Below are positions 34,253 through 44,868 of a DNA stretch of 64,000 nucleotides, piece after piece. This DNA is from Zarea fungicola (taxonomy: Eukaryota > Ascomycota > Sordariomycetes > Hypocreales > Cordycipitaceae): the NCBI GenBank assembly GCA_900169235.1, contig FWCC01000154.1:1-64000 (forward strand), in the 5' to 3' direction. Numbering within the stretch: position 1 is the stretch's first letter; each line of letters starts with the position of its first letter. A program made the translations under genes and the position numbers. The notes beneath the pieces are model-generated. The model had not been told where the DNA came from, did no database searches, and saw only the letters and a program-made list of their open reading frames with translations.

Positions 34253-35882
34253 ATGGCGAGCCTGCTCAAGGTGCTGACGGCGCCCAATGGCCGCAAGTTT
34301 ACGCAGCCTCTGGGTCTGTTTATCAACAATGAGTTTGTCAGCTCGTCTTCAAACGAGACGATTGATGCCTACAATCCTGCGTACGTGTTCCTCATCTTGA
34401 TTTACACGGTAGAGTTGGACACGTCCTAACATGATTTTAGGGATGAGTCTGTGATTGCCTCTGTGCAAGCTGCCACTGAGCAGGACGTTGACTCGGCAGT
34501 CAAAGCCGCTCGCAAGGCTTTTAAAGATCCCAGCTGGAGCGAGCTTACCCCAACGGACAGGGGAAATCTCATGCTCAAGCTGAGCCAGTTGATTGATGAC
34601 AACACAGAGACCCTCGCCACCATTGAGTCGTGGAACAATGGCAAACCGTACAGCGTCTCTCTCACAGAAGATGTTCCCGCGACGGCAGCAGTCATCAAGT
34701 TTTATGCTGGATATGCGGACAAGATTAACGGCAGCGTGTTGGCAACTGGTCCCGCCAAGTTTGCCTATACCATCCGAGAACCGATTGGTGTCTGTGGACA
34801 AATCATTCCGTACGTGTTACCGAGAGTTTTTCTAATTTCCCCGACTCTGAATATCATCTAACCATTTGCTCAGATGGAACTATCCTCTTCAAATGGCTGG
34901 CTGGAAGCTCGGACCTGCCCTCGCCTGCGGCAACACTGTCATCCTAAAGGCCGCGGAGCAAACACCGCTCTCCATCCTTTTCCTTGCTTCGCTCGTAAAG
35001 GAGGCTGGGTTCCCGCCCGGCGTCATCAACATCATCAACGGCCACGGCAAGGTTGCCGGTGCGGCTCTCGCCCAGCATACCAACGTGGACAAGATTGCCT
35101 TTACCGGAAGCACGGCGACGGGCAAGCAAATTATGCAGTACGCCAGCGGCAACATGAAGAACATTACACTCGAGACGGGCGGAAAGAGTCCTCTGCTGGT
35201 ATTTGACGATGCCGAGCTGGACCAAGCCGTGAAGTGGGCGCACGGCGGCGCCATGTGGAACAATGGCCAGATTTGCACAGCGACGACGCGCATTCTGGTG
35301 CAGGACGGCATCTACGACAAGTTTGTCGCCGCGTTCAAGGAGCGCGTCGAGTCCATGAAGGTCGGCGACCCCTTTGCGGAGGGAACTTTCCAGGGACCGC
35401 AGGTGTCCAAGGCGCAGTACGACCGCATCCTGTCCATGGTGGCCTCGGGCACGGAGGAGGGCGCCACGGTGTTGACCGGCGGCAGCGCCGTCAATGCGCT
35501 GGGCACGGGCAAGGGCTTCTTCATCGCCCCCACCGTGTTTACCGATATAAAATCGTCCATGAAGATTTACCGGGAGGAAATCTTTGGGCCCGTGGCCGTG
35601 ATTGCACGGTTCACGACGGAGGCCGAGGCGCTGGAGATGGCGAATGACACCGAGTACGGGCTCGGCGCGGCCGTGTTTACGGAGAATGTGAAGCGGGCGC
35701 ACCGCGTGGCGAGGGGGATCCAGGCCGGCATGGTTTGGATCAACTCGAGCCAGGACTGCAATGATCAGGTTCCATTTGGCGGCGTGAAGCAGAGCGGCAT
35801 CGGGTCCGAGCTGGGTGAGGCCGGGCTGGCGCCGTACTCTATTGTCAAGGCTGTGCATCTCAACATGTCCAACAATTTATAG
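34253..35882 (+). CDS. Aldehyde dehydrogenase (NAD(P)-dependent)
   Basis: Predicted 501-aa tetrameric aldehyde dehydrogenase oxidising an aldehyde to its acid, most likely cytosolic. Exons 34253-34380, 34441-34809, 34874-35882. Landmarks: FINNEFV, WSELTPTDRG, PWNYPLQMAGWK (formed across the second intron), the cofactor loop FTGSTATGK, LETGGKSP with general base Glu266, NNGQICTATTR with nucleophile Cys300, and EIFGPVAV. The C-terminus is PFGGVKQSGIGSELGEAGLAPYSIVKAVH. All catalytic residues are present and length is normal. It matches the fungal AldA-like / ALDH1-2 group rather than a betaine or semialdehyde subgroup, though subgroup assignment is uncertain. It lies downstream of the FAD oxidase and close to the zinc-cluster gene at 37732, consistent with a catabolic unit. 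Confidence 0.95.
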
Positions 35883-36064
35883 GGAAGAGCGCATGTTGAA
35901 CTATTTATAAAAGTCAAGGTTAAAATATTGATAAAAATAGACTTTCTCCTTCTTGTTCAAATCTCCTTACTCTGTCTTACATGAAATCTCCAGATGTGTC
36001 GCCCCGAGAAACTGCACGACATCTTTAAAGAGTCAAATTCATTTCACGGTAGAACTTCTGCTGC

Positions 36065-37732
36065 CTAGAAATACTGTGCATTTTCTTCCAGCCTCTCCTG
36101 TACCCACTGCGGCCAAGTATTGAACTTTAGGTAGTCGTCTGTCACCCAGCCATTCATACAGACAAGCCAGTAAAACCAAGGCTCAGTGCACTGCCCCTTC
36201 TCTTTAGCCTCAGCAATCGCTGTTTTGATTCCATGCCTTTCCCCTTCTGCCTGCTTCTTGGAATCGTCATTGACACGTGTAGAAGCTCTTTTTAAGAAGG
36301 ACATGACCATCATCAGAGAAACCCAATGTGTGGCGAGTAAAATGTTGACTTGGTCGGTCATGTCAATGATGCGTTGAAACTCATCAAACGGGAGACCACC
36401 CCACCAAAGGAAATGGTTCATTATGCTCTGGTACACTGTGATTGGAAATTATTCGCTTAATATGTATTTGAGTTTGACTGGGGTTGATGAACACGAGTTT
36501 ACATACCTTTGAAAGTGTCCACCCTGGAATTGATTAAAATGTCTTGCAATTTTTTCACGTACGTCAGCTGCAGGTCCTCTCGACAAACGAGTGTTAGTTT
36601 CTCCAGCGACTTCTCGCCAGCCGCTATCCACAGCTCATCCAGAGGCGGCACACCGAGCAGATATCTGCGCATCGTCTCGACTGAATCTACTGGCTCCAGG
36701 TTCTGGAAGAGCGGCGGGAATCCTAGACGCAGCATCTCGGCCCTGAGCGACATGGAACCCCGCGTCAGAGTCATAAAGTCTTGCACACCGTCGCCGAGGT
36801 ACTGAGACTGGCCCATGAGCAAGTAGCACGCCGCAACCAGCGCGCTTCCCTGGTCAAAGGACATGATGGATTTGCCATAGTACTTGGAGTCTGCCTGGGG
36901 TTTGGGATCACCAGGGCCGGCAATGTTGGCCGACTTGCGCGGCTGGGGGTTTCTGCACTCCATTACTGCAGTCTTGGACGCTGGCTTCTCAGAGTTTCCC
37001 TGAAACGCGGTTATAGCTTTGCGAAAGAGCTGGATGGCCTTGTAGCGATATGTCATGGCAGGGAGGGAGAGGCTGGAGTTGGTGCCGCCGCTGGCTTCGA
37101 GATCGGCAGCGGCAAAGCCAAGGACGGCATATAACAGAAATTCATGCTGTAAAGGAGTAAGTAAATTATGCTTGGGGGTGTTCTCGGGAATAATTGAGAA
37201 GACTCTCGTTTCAGTCGGATAGGCCTACATTGTGGGAGAGGCAGAGCACGTCGTGTTTCCAGACTTGCTCATTGCCCAGGGGGTATACCGGTCGACACTG
37301 TAAGAGAAAGTGTTGGAAAAAGTGCATGTCAAGCATGGTAAATCGCGGGACTTGGTCAGGCTGGACTGAATTAGATGGTTACACGAGAATCTCTTGTTAT
37401 TGTAAAGCATACCGCCAAGTAAAGCCTGACTGGCATCGAATACTCGCATGTGTAGCCAGACTTGATGCAGTTGCGACAGGCTGGTCGTTCCTCTTTGCAC
37501 TATTCATCATCTTAACAGCATATACTCACACGAATTGGCTACTAATACTTACCTTGATACGCCTTCTCTTGCAGTGAAAGCATCCAGTCCGTGTCTTGCG
37601 GTGACTAGGCTTCTTCTTGGTTGATTTGGCCAGCTTGGGGGCTTGTCCATGAGCAACATTGTCTGTTGTGATGAGTCTTGCGACTTGAGAGCTTCCACCA
37701 GCCGTAGAAACTCGAGAAACTGGAAGTTCCAT
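36065..37732 (-). CDS. Zn2Cys6 transcription factor 4 (Upc2-like architecture)
   Basis: Predicted nuclear regulator, 469 aa, five exons. In gene order: 37732-37553, 37499-37413, 37360-37229, 37146-36507, 36435-36065. The zinc cluster is split by intron 1: TGCFHCKRRRIK joins CKEERPACRNC and GYTCEY. The motif LDMHFFQHFL follows, as in the sterol-uptake-control (Upc2/Ecm22-like) and related PF11951-type fungal factors, then the helical effector region (HEFLLYAVLGFAAADLEA, YRYKAIQLFRKAI). Intron phases agree at all junctions. The 3' end converges on the aldehyde dehydrogenase, leaving only 182 bp. With factor 3 it brackets the permease / oxidase / dehydrogenase set, so one of the two may regulate it. 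That is inference; target genes are unknown. Confidence 0.85.
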
Positions 37733-38541
37733 TTTAGTCTGTCCCTGATGGTTGAATTGGTGGAATTGGGTCTGTTGCGGTCGACGGTGACTCTATCACG
37801 GTTTGGGGATATAGAGACTTAGGCAGCCACTTGCCGTGAGTAGTCTGAACTAATGAAGTTGAATAATTGAGTCTGAAAAGCTCCTCATCCATTAGAGATT
37901 TCTCCGGCTTCTATGCCTGTCATCTCTTTCCCAGAGATGAAAAATGGACTTTATAGGAGGTCGACGCAAAGATGAGTCCTGTTCTGAGACTTAAACTTGG
38001 TGAGTCGGCTCGCAACTCTAACCTCCCGGAACACGGTTGTGGCACCCGCTGTAAGGCAGATTCAAAGCCCTGGCGGGGGCGCTGAAGCCAAGCTTTTTTT
38101 AGTGCTTGTGGCGCTTTAACGCAGCGGTTTTAGGTGGCTTGACAGCTGAGGCTGCTGTTGCGCAAAGGCACTGACAGCTCGCAACCAACTCCCATTGAGC
38201 CTCAAACTGGAAACCAAGCGGGGATTGTTTTGTTGAGTAATGTGAAGAATAAAAAGATATATAACTGTATAAATATCAAAACTAATAGTATCCACATTTT
38301 TGTTTGTATTTCAGCAACAAAGTAAGTCGACCTGCCCGACAGATGATGCATTACACTCGGCGGCGAAAACGGCAGGCGGTGAAGACGAAACCTGCGAAAT
38401 CATTCCCCCGCCAAATATTCTGCCCATCCCCCACTTCAACATTGGGCATGTTCGCGCTTGACATTTTGATACAGCAGTATTTACGAAGCCAACACAGCAT
38501 AGAGCAGACGGCAAGTCCGTCTATAAAGAAACTGGTTCAGG
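37733..38541. promoter_or_regulatory. Shared divergent promoter, TF4 / RBG1
   Basis: An 809-bp spacer between two divergent start codons. It is AT-rich near 38230-38300, with a T-run at 38094-38100. No repeated motif or ORF of note is seen. Confidence 0.45.
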
Positions 38542-40005
38542 ATGGTGAATATTACGGACAAGATCAAGGAGTACGTGGCTGCTGTCGCCATGGGGCGTCG
38601 ATATCGCGACTAACCAAAGTTTTAGGATTGAGGAGGAGATGAAGCGGACACAAAGTACGTCAACTGCTTGGGTGCCCCGATTGCTCGGACATGCCAAGTA
38701 CTTTCTGACTTGACTTTGCTTGCTAACACATTCCTATAGAAAATAAAGCCACAGGTTCGTCAATAGTCGGGTCGGAAGTGAGTCGAGAGGTACTAACCAA
38801 CAATGGACAGAATATCATTTGGGTCTATTAAAAGGGTAATTATGCGCCGTCAGTTGCTATTATCACTCTTTTTCGAAACTAACCAAATCACAGTAAGCTT
38901 GCTCGCCTACGAGCGCAATTGCTAGAGCCCGGTCCTGGCAGTGGCGGCGGCCCCGGCGCAGGCTTCGACGTGAGCAAGAGCGGCGACGCCCGCATCGCCC
39001 TCGTCGGCTTCCCCTCGGTCGGTAAATCGACCTTTTTATCCAAAGTCACAAAAACAAAGTCCGAAGCCGCCTCGTACGCCTTTACGACGCTGACGGCCAT
39101 TCCCGGCGTGCTCGAGTACGGCGGCGCCGAGATTCAGCTGCTCGATTTGCCGGGAATCATCGAGGGCGCCTCGGAGGGCAAGGGCCGCGGTCGGCAAGTC
39201 ATTTCGGCGGCCAAGACGAGTGACTTGATTCTCATGGTTCTGGATGCGACGAAGCGTGCGGAGCAGAGGGCTCTGCTCGAGGCGGAACTCGAAGCTGTAG
39301 GCATCCGCCTAAACCGCTCCCCACCGTATGTCAAACTCCTCTCCTCCTGCAACCGAAATGCAGATTGCAAAGTATAGTTTTTACTAATACGTATATTCCT
39401 TCTTTTTTTTTAATTTCAGCAACATCTATCTCAAAGTCAAAATGGCCGGCGGTATGAAAATCACGTTTCAATCACCGCCCAAGAACCTCGACGAAAAGAT
39501 GCTCTACAACATCCTCCGCGACTACAAGATCCTCAACTGCGAGGTCCTCGTGCGCGACGACGAGGCCACCGTCGACGACTTCATCGACGTCATCATGAAG
39601 GACCACCGCAAGTACATCAACTGCCTGTACGTGTACAACAAGATTGACTCGGTGTCGCTCGACTTTCTCGACTCGCTCGCGCGGGAGCCCAACACGGTCG
39701 TCATGAGCTGCGAGCTGGATCTCGGCGTGCAGGACGTCATTGACCGGTGCTGGAAGGAGCTGCGGCTGATGCGTATCTACACCAAGCGCAAGGGCATCGA
39801 GCCGAATTTCGGCGAGGCGCTGATTGTGCGGAGCAACAGCTCCATCGAGGACGTGTGCAACAGCATCCACAGGAATATGAAGGACACCTTCAAGTATGCG
39901 CTAGTCTGGGGCGCGAGCGCGCGGCACGTACCGCAGCGCGTGGGGTTGGGCCACATGGTCTCGGATGAGGATGTGGTGTATATTGTCAGTGGATGGAAGG
40001 CGTAG
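38542..40005 (+). CDS. RBG1: Developmentally regulated GTP-binding protein Rbg1/DRG1
   Basis: Predicted 371-aa cytosolic OBG-class GTPase. Rbg1 binds the DFRP partner Tma46 and ribosomes and supports translation. Exons 38542-38570, 38626-38654, 38740-38754, 38811-38835, 38894-39325, 39420-40005. Four tiny exons (29, 29, 15 and 25 nt) build the N-terminal helices: [32 protein letters not shown], then [10 protein letters not shown]. GTPase motifs are all present: G1 [10 protein letters not shown]2 TTLTAIPG, G3 [10 protein letters not shown]4 NKID, G5 MSCELDLG. The OBG-family S5D2L insert (around [16 protein letters not shown]) sits between G3 and G4. A TGS domain follows at the C-terminus (IYTKRKG ... 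[13 protein letters not shown]). Length fits the 365-370 aa family norm, which supports the small-exon model. Confidence 0.95.
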
Positions 40006-40232
40006 AAACAGTGCATATAAAGATTTTGAAAAGCCAATATTCATATTACCATTGCTACTGCAAACGAAACTCAACCATGTCAAATCTGCTGCTCTGAGTC
40101 ACTGTCTGTGTCTGAATCAACGCCAGCGCATTCAAGTAGTCGCGTCATTGTGTCAAATTCGAAAAATTTTAACTTGTAGTGTAATATCTAGCAACATCTC
40201 TGGTTTTGATTCAAGTCACTTTTCTGCCTTGG

Positions 40233-40592
40233 TCAAGTCTTTGTGGAGGAAGTCGCCTTCTGGAGACCCTTGAGAACGACGGGCTTGGCCGTGAAATAAT
40301 TGGAGACATCGCTGGCAATGATCTTGCCACCAGGTGCGGATCTGGCAGCGTCGCAGGCGGCTTCGGTCTCCCACTTCATGGTGCACTGGATCTGGTAAGG
40401 AGCATCCTGGGGGAATTGGAGAATCTCCCAGCTCTGCAGGCCCATGGGTCCCCAGTTCCTATCGTCGCTTGTTAGTACCGGCTGCCGTCTGGCAGAGCAA
40501 GCTTACTCGTCAATGGTCTTCATGTGGCGAGACAGGTAGTAGTCCATGTCAAAATCATGGCCAGATGGGTAGAGAACAATTACAGAGCACAT
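40233..40592 (-). CDS. EthD-domain protein
   Basis: Predicted 103-aa dimeric alpha-beta barrel protein of the EthD family, named from ethyl tert-butyl ether degradation. Fungal members are widespread and some sit in polyketide pathways. Exons in gene order: 40592-40507 and 40458-40233; the intron has a CTAAC branch. Motifs VIVLYPSGHDFDMDYYLSRH and SWEILQFP, and the C-terminal YFTAKP block, are typical. The chemistry, if any, is unknown for this protein. It converges on RBG1 with a 227-bp spacer. Start ATG at 40592 fits the usual beginning of the first strand. Confidence 0.85.
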
Positions 40593-41443
40593 TTGGTTAA
40601 AAAAAAAAGCTGCTTGAGTTTTATTGAGTTGCTGGGTTGTAAAGAGCGACAGCACAGAGGGAGTAACAATGGTGAGGCGACATCGGACTTTATGTATGGT
40701 CCTGCGCCGGGAGCTAGAACATGAGCACCTCGGCCTCAAGGCAGCCAACCGAACTGTTTCAAGACGGTTTTTACCAACCCGAAATACGATATTCACAAGC
40801 AGTCGATAATGCAAGTAATGGTTATTCGCCCCGCGCGTGAAATTGGTCACAAGATGCCATCCCATTTACGAACCTCGGCAAGTGGATGTCAGTACTATGT
40901 TGGTGCCGGAACACAGTGATGGAGTGTAGAATGTTTTATTCTCAATCTGAAAATCCAACAACAAAAAGAACAAAAGAAATAATATAATAATCAAGTCTCC
41001 CTTCCGACTCCCCATAAAATCCCAATTTCCAAACTTGATACTCTATCCGTTTATTTTTGGTTTTCTTCATTCCTGAATCAAGTCTTCCAAAATCATCCAT
41101 CCATCCGCGTCGAGGTCCGTAAAAAGAAAAAGAATGTATCATAATAAACGCCAACATTTTATAAAAGCAATATCCAAATCACCACGACCTACTGACAATG
41201 GCGGTATACTACCCATTGCAGCAAAAAAGACAGGTCATATGTGGTGGTGAATTTGGTTGAAAAAGTCCAGGCAGTTTCCCATCCAACCAACAATATGAAA
41301 AAACAAGACGTCAACCGAGACGCAAAAAAGTTGCCGGGAAAAGAAAGCGTAGTCTATATGTACACAGGACAACAAGGTCGTCCTTGATATTTGTGGGGGG
41401 TGTTTTGCCCTGTGTTGTTTGTATATCTTGTGGTTTGTCGGTT
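40593..41443. other. Intergenic, EthD promoter and Spo12-like 3' end
   Basis: An 851-bp spacer between minus-strand genes, AT-rich with short A-runs (about 40599-40608). No gene or repeat was recognised. Confidence 0.45.
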
Positions 41444-42085
41444 TTAGGCCTTGGGAATGGACTTGCTGCCAAAGAGATTCTCGGTGCCGCCGAGTTTCTT
41501 AGCGCTGGCTTGGGCAAAGAGTGATTTTGGCTTAGCCCTGTGGGAGGGGAGGTTAGCGTTGAATACCCTTGATGCTAAGGAGGACGGATCAAATCCAGAG
41601 TAGACGTACTTGCTGACATGCTTGTTGCGGAGGGCGTTAATCTTGGCCGTGCAAGGGCTCATGATGTTGTCCGAAGGCGAGACGTATTGCTGGCTTCTAG
41701 CGACGAGAATCCTGTTAGCAGGCCAGCGGGGCAACAAGGTAATGGACGGCGTGGGAGAAGAAGAAGGAGAGTCAAAAATCAACGAAGGAACAGGAGAAGA
41801 AGAAGAGCAAGAAGAAGAAGAATCAGAACAAGAAGATGCATCAGAAGAATTGGTGTTTGCAGCGGTGGTGGTGGTGAAGCGGGACGAAGCCGTCGTCGTC
41901 GTCCATCTTGTGGGAGAAGAGGCGGCGGCTGTGGTGCCCTTGTGGTGGACGTACGGTTCCTCGGCCATTTTGTTTTGAAAGACTTGGCGGTGGTAGTCCA
42001 TGCTCTTGACGTCCTTGGTCTGTGTCTGTTGCTGCTGCTCGATGGCGGCGTTGACGTCCTTGTCTCCGAGAATGTGGGAAGACAT
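41444..42085 (-). CDS. Spo12-like cell-cycle protein
   Basis: Predicted 103-aa nuclear protein of the Spo12 family, which in yeast promotes mitotic exit through the FEAR network and meiotic divisions. Exons in gene order: 42085-41955, 41696-41610, 41537-41444. The Spo12 signature YVSPSDNIMSPCTAKINALRN is encoded in exon 2, followed by KPKSLFAQASAKKLGG. Intron 1 (258 nt) starts GTACGT and ends with a GCTAAC branch and CTAG; intron 2 (72 nt) starts GTACGT and ends CCCACAG. Both introns are multiples of three and contain no stop. The locus therefore also reads as one continuous 213-codon frame with a Ser/Thr-rich middle. The spliced form matches the compact family; the unspliced frame is either coincidence or an alternative isoform. 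Confidence 0.78.
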   Translation of the reverse strand: MSSHILGDKDVNAAIEQQQQTQTKDVKSMDYHRQVFQNKMAEEPYVHHKGTTAAASSPTRWTTTTASSRFTTTTAANTNSSDASSCSDSSSSCSSSSPVPSLIFDSPSSSPTPSITLLPRWPANRILVARSQQYVSPSDNIMSPCTAKINALRNKHVSKYVYSGFDPSSLASRVFNANLPSHRAKPKSLFAQASAKKLGGTENLFGSKSIPKA

Positions 42086-43893
42086 GGTTGAGAGTGTGAG
42101 GGTAGCGGTTATGTGTATATGTTGCGTTTATTGCAAGTGCAGAGAATGAAGAGAGCGAGTCGTCTTTTCTGCGCAGTGATGATGGTTGAAGGAAATGGAA
42201 ATCCAAAAGGTCGTGTTGGCGGCTGACTGGGCTGTTTTGTCAAGGTCCGTCCTGTCCTGGCAGTAGCTGGCTGGCAGCTGGTGGTACTGGAGCTGGAGGG
42301 GCAACTTGATTGTCGTATGTTTGCCAGGGAGGTACCCTATTTTCTTCGTTCCCGACTGAAACACCTTTTTCCTCTTGTCTTGTCAAACACCAATTCAACG
42401 GACGGATAAATCTTCTTCTTTCTGATTCTGAAATGTCTTTTATGAAATCAAAAGGCAAGACAGGAATAAAAAGGGAGGGATATATCTATTGTTTTATGGT
42501 GGCAAGCCAAAAGCCAAGTAGAAGGTGCACGGTAACGGGGGAAACCGAAAAAAGAATTGCACCTATATTGGGTAGATGGTATGGCAAGTAGATCAAAACA
42601 ATACAAGAAGTAAAAAAAAAACGGCCAAGTAAAGTTCAATGGCTGATGGTTGCTTGGATCTACTGAGTACTGCATGCGATGTGTACAAGTACCCTGGTTT
42701 GCGGCATTCACAGCAAACCAAATACAAAAAAAAAAAAAAAAAGATACACACACAGAGTAGAGTTGTTTGGTGGGCCGTGGTTGGTACGGCAACGGAGTAA
42801 CGGGTACCTGCGCGGGAATGCTAGTGGGGCTCCGACGGCATTTTTAGTGGACGAGTGCGCTGGAAACTTGTGGCGTTGTTCCCACCACGGGGGGCTTCCG
42901 TGCGTCTTCGCCTACTAAATGTCGGCAGCTACCCTGGATCCGAAACACTGCAACTGGGAAACGATTCACTTCGTTTGAGGCCAAGAAAAACTGGTTTGAA
43001 ATGAGGAATGGTCAAGTGACATTCTCTTGCCTTTTCACAATTTTTTAGTATTTTTAACGGGACATGGAGACGATTGGTTGCTTCACCCTAGCTCTTTATC
43101 TCTGCCAGTAGCAAATACATTGCGTCAGTCTACGGAGTACTTGAACCAAAATGCTTCAGCATCCCTACATTTACATTTTTCTAAACAAACAAGCCCAATA
43201 TTACTTCCCTGCCTATAACTCTGACTCACGTCTCATTCACCTCGGAAACAAACCCCCCTTTCCACATTAATAACTCCGTGACGTGGCTAAACTAGTACTG
43301 AGCCACCCTTTTGCGTTTGCCACACTTGCTAGCTTTAATGTGCATGAATCTCGGGATGCACAGGCCACGAACAACATGACCTGCCGTCCCGACAACAGAC
43401 GGCGCACAGCATCTGCCGGCCGTCGCCAGGCTACATAAACAACAGGAAAAGGAAATGCAAGGCAGCAATGTCGTAATACCTGCATGCATGAATATGCCAC
43501 GTTTGCTACAACATCACAATCTCTAGTGTCTGGCGTAATTGGCTGTCCCTCTCGCTGTCAAAAATATCTCGAGTGTCAACAAACAAGACACCATCAACAC
43601 AATGCGCAGAGCACCAAAGCAGAAAAAAAAAAAAATGAAAAAGAAAAAGAAAAAATGCCAAGGGCGTCAATATAGATTTTATTAAAAAATCATTTACTTT
43701 ATCCTGCGAAATGGCCACTATACCTATTCTTCTTTGTCAGACACATTTGTACACATCTCCGTCATCGACACTGTGCATAGCCCCTTTCCGTGCGCCCGCC
43801 ATTTATTTGGAAATGAACAAAAAGAAGAGCAAAAACAAAGAAACATAAGAAAAGTCACGTACATATCAGAACAGCAGACATTAAGCATCAACT
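42086..43893. other. Long intergenic stretch
   Basis: A 1.8-kb region upstream of the Spo12-like gene that also includes the 3' end of the hydrolase gene. It has an A17 tract (42726-42742) followed by a CA-repeat-like run, and an A-rich tract at 43622-43660. No ORF with family resemblance was seen. A long promoter would fit a cell-cycle-regulated gene, but that is speculation. Confidence 0.45.
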
Positions 43894-44868
43894 TTACGCA
43901 AAGTCGCGCCCACACGCTCCAAAGATGGCCGCACAGCCTTGTTCCGAACCAAACATTTTCTCCTGGTCATGCCCGACACCAGGCACATCAATCTGCTCAT
44001 GCACCGCAGACGGGAACAATTTCTTGATGCTCGCATAATAATTCTTGCCACGCGCCAGCCGATGCTCGCCCTGCACCTTGGCCTTGCAAGACATGTCAAT
44101 GTCGTGATTTTGATACACATCGTCGGTGCCGAGCAAATACGTCACACGGCGACGCGCATATCGCTCGCCCAGCTCCTGGCCCGTGAGCTCTCTCATGTAC
44201 ACGTTGCGACCATCGAGCCCGTACTTGTAATCGTTGTACCCCTGGCACGACGACGTCGTCGTCGTCGTCGCATCATCATGGACGGGCCGGTCTGCCGTAA
44301 AGTACAGGTACGACGACGGATTCGCCGCGACGAAGCGGACACGGACGCCGGCGCGCATCGCATCCGGCGCCCGCCCGCCAATGGCATACCGATGGACGAG
44401 CTGCCCGCCGCCCGAGTGCCCGACGAGCGTCACGCGCGTCAGGTTCGGGAACCTGTCCGCGTCGCCCAGGATCTGCAGCATCTCATCCATGGCCGCGTAG
44501 GAGCTGATGCGCTTCTTCTTCCCGCCGGCGCCCTCGGACGGCGCTGTGGACTTGCCCCCGGCGCCCCAGGATGAATGGCTGGGCCAGACGGCGTCGTGCG
44601 GCTCGGGCCCGTCCGCGGCTACCTGAAACCGCGGGGCAATGATGATTGTCGTGGCCTGGACGCCTGCGCGGCTGGATAGTGCCACCATGGTGTTGAAGTA
44701 GTCGGCCGCGTTGGCCTGCACGCCGTGGACGACGATGACGGCCTGCTCCACCTCGACGGCGCCGCTCAGGGGATGGGTATGGTAGTACGGCAGATTTGTC
44801 CCCGATGATAGCGGCAATCTATCGAGAGAACCTGGGGAGGCGGCGTGAGGGTCTCTCCGCGGGCACAT
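43894..44868 (-). CDS. Alpha/beta hydrolase-fold protein
   Basis: Predicted 324-aa hydrolase of unknown substrate. Core features are VIVVHGVQANAADYF (strand and oxyanion region), nucleophile elbow VGHSGGGQ with Ser152, a long central region with NPSSYLYF, LGTDDVYQ (candidate acid segment), and IDVPGVGHD with the catalytic His. Several Gly/Ser/Lys-rich and Thr/Asp-rich inserts, encoded by repetitive GC-rich sequence, lie in between (about 102-122 and 230-240). The ATG at 44868 is the first in frame. The frame is open upstream to 44919, and a TTTTTTGTCAG acceptor-like string lies just above it, so a 5' exon or leader intron is possible. No clear signal peptide is visible in the chosen model. 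Confidence 0.8.
   Translation of the reverse strand: MCPRRDPHAASPGSLDRLPLSSGTNLPYYHTHPLSGAVEVEQAVIVVHGVQANAADYFNTMVALSSRAGVQATTIIIAPRFQVAADGPEPHDAVWPSHSSWGAGGKSTAPSEGAGGKKKRISSYAAMDEMLQILGDADRFPNLTRVTLVGHSGGGQLVHRYAIGGRAPDAMRAGVRVRFVAANPSSYLYFTADRPVHDDATTTTTSSCQGYNDYKYGLDGRNVYMRELTGQELGERYARRRVTYLLGTDDVYQNHDIDMSCKAKVQGEHRLARGKNYYASIKKLFPSAVHEQIDVPGVGHDQEKMFGSEQGCAAIFGACGRDFA

Noticed and set aside
34944..35858. 304-codon minus-strand open frame
   Set aside because: It is an antisense shadow of the GC3-rich aldehyde dehydrogenase exon. It has no family resemblance and His/Arg-rich composition.
41618..42091. 157-codon plus-strand Arg-rich frame
   Set aside because: It is antisense to the Spo12-like gene and its pyrimidine-rich first intron; Arg/Gly runs come from purine-rich repeats.
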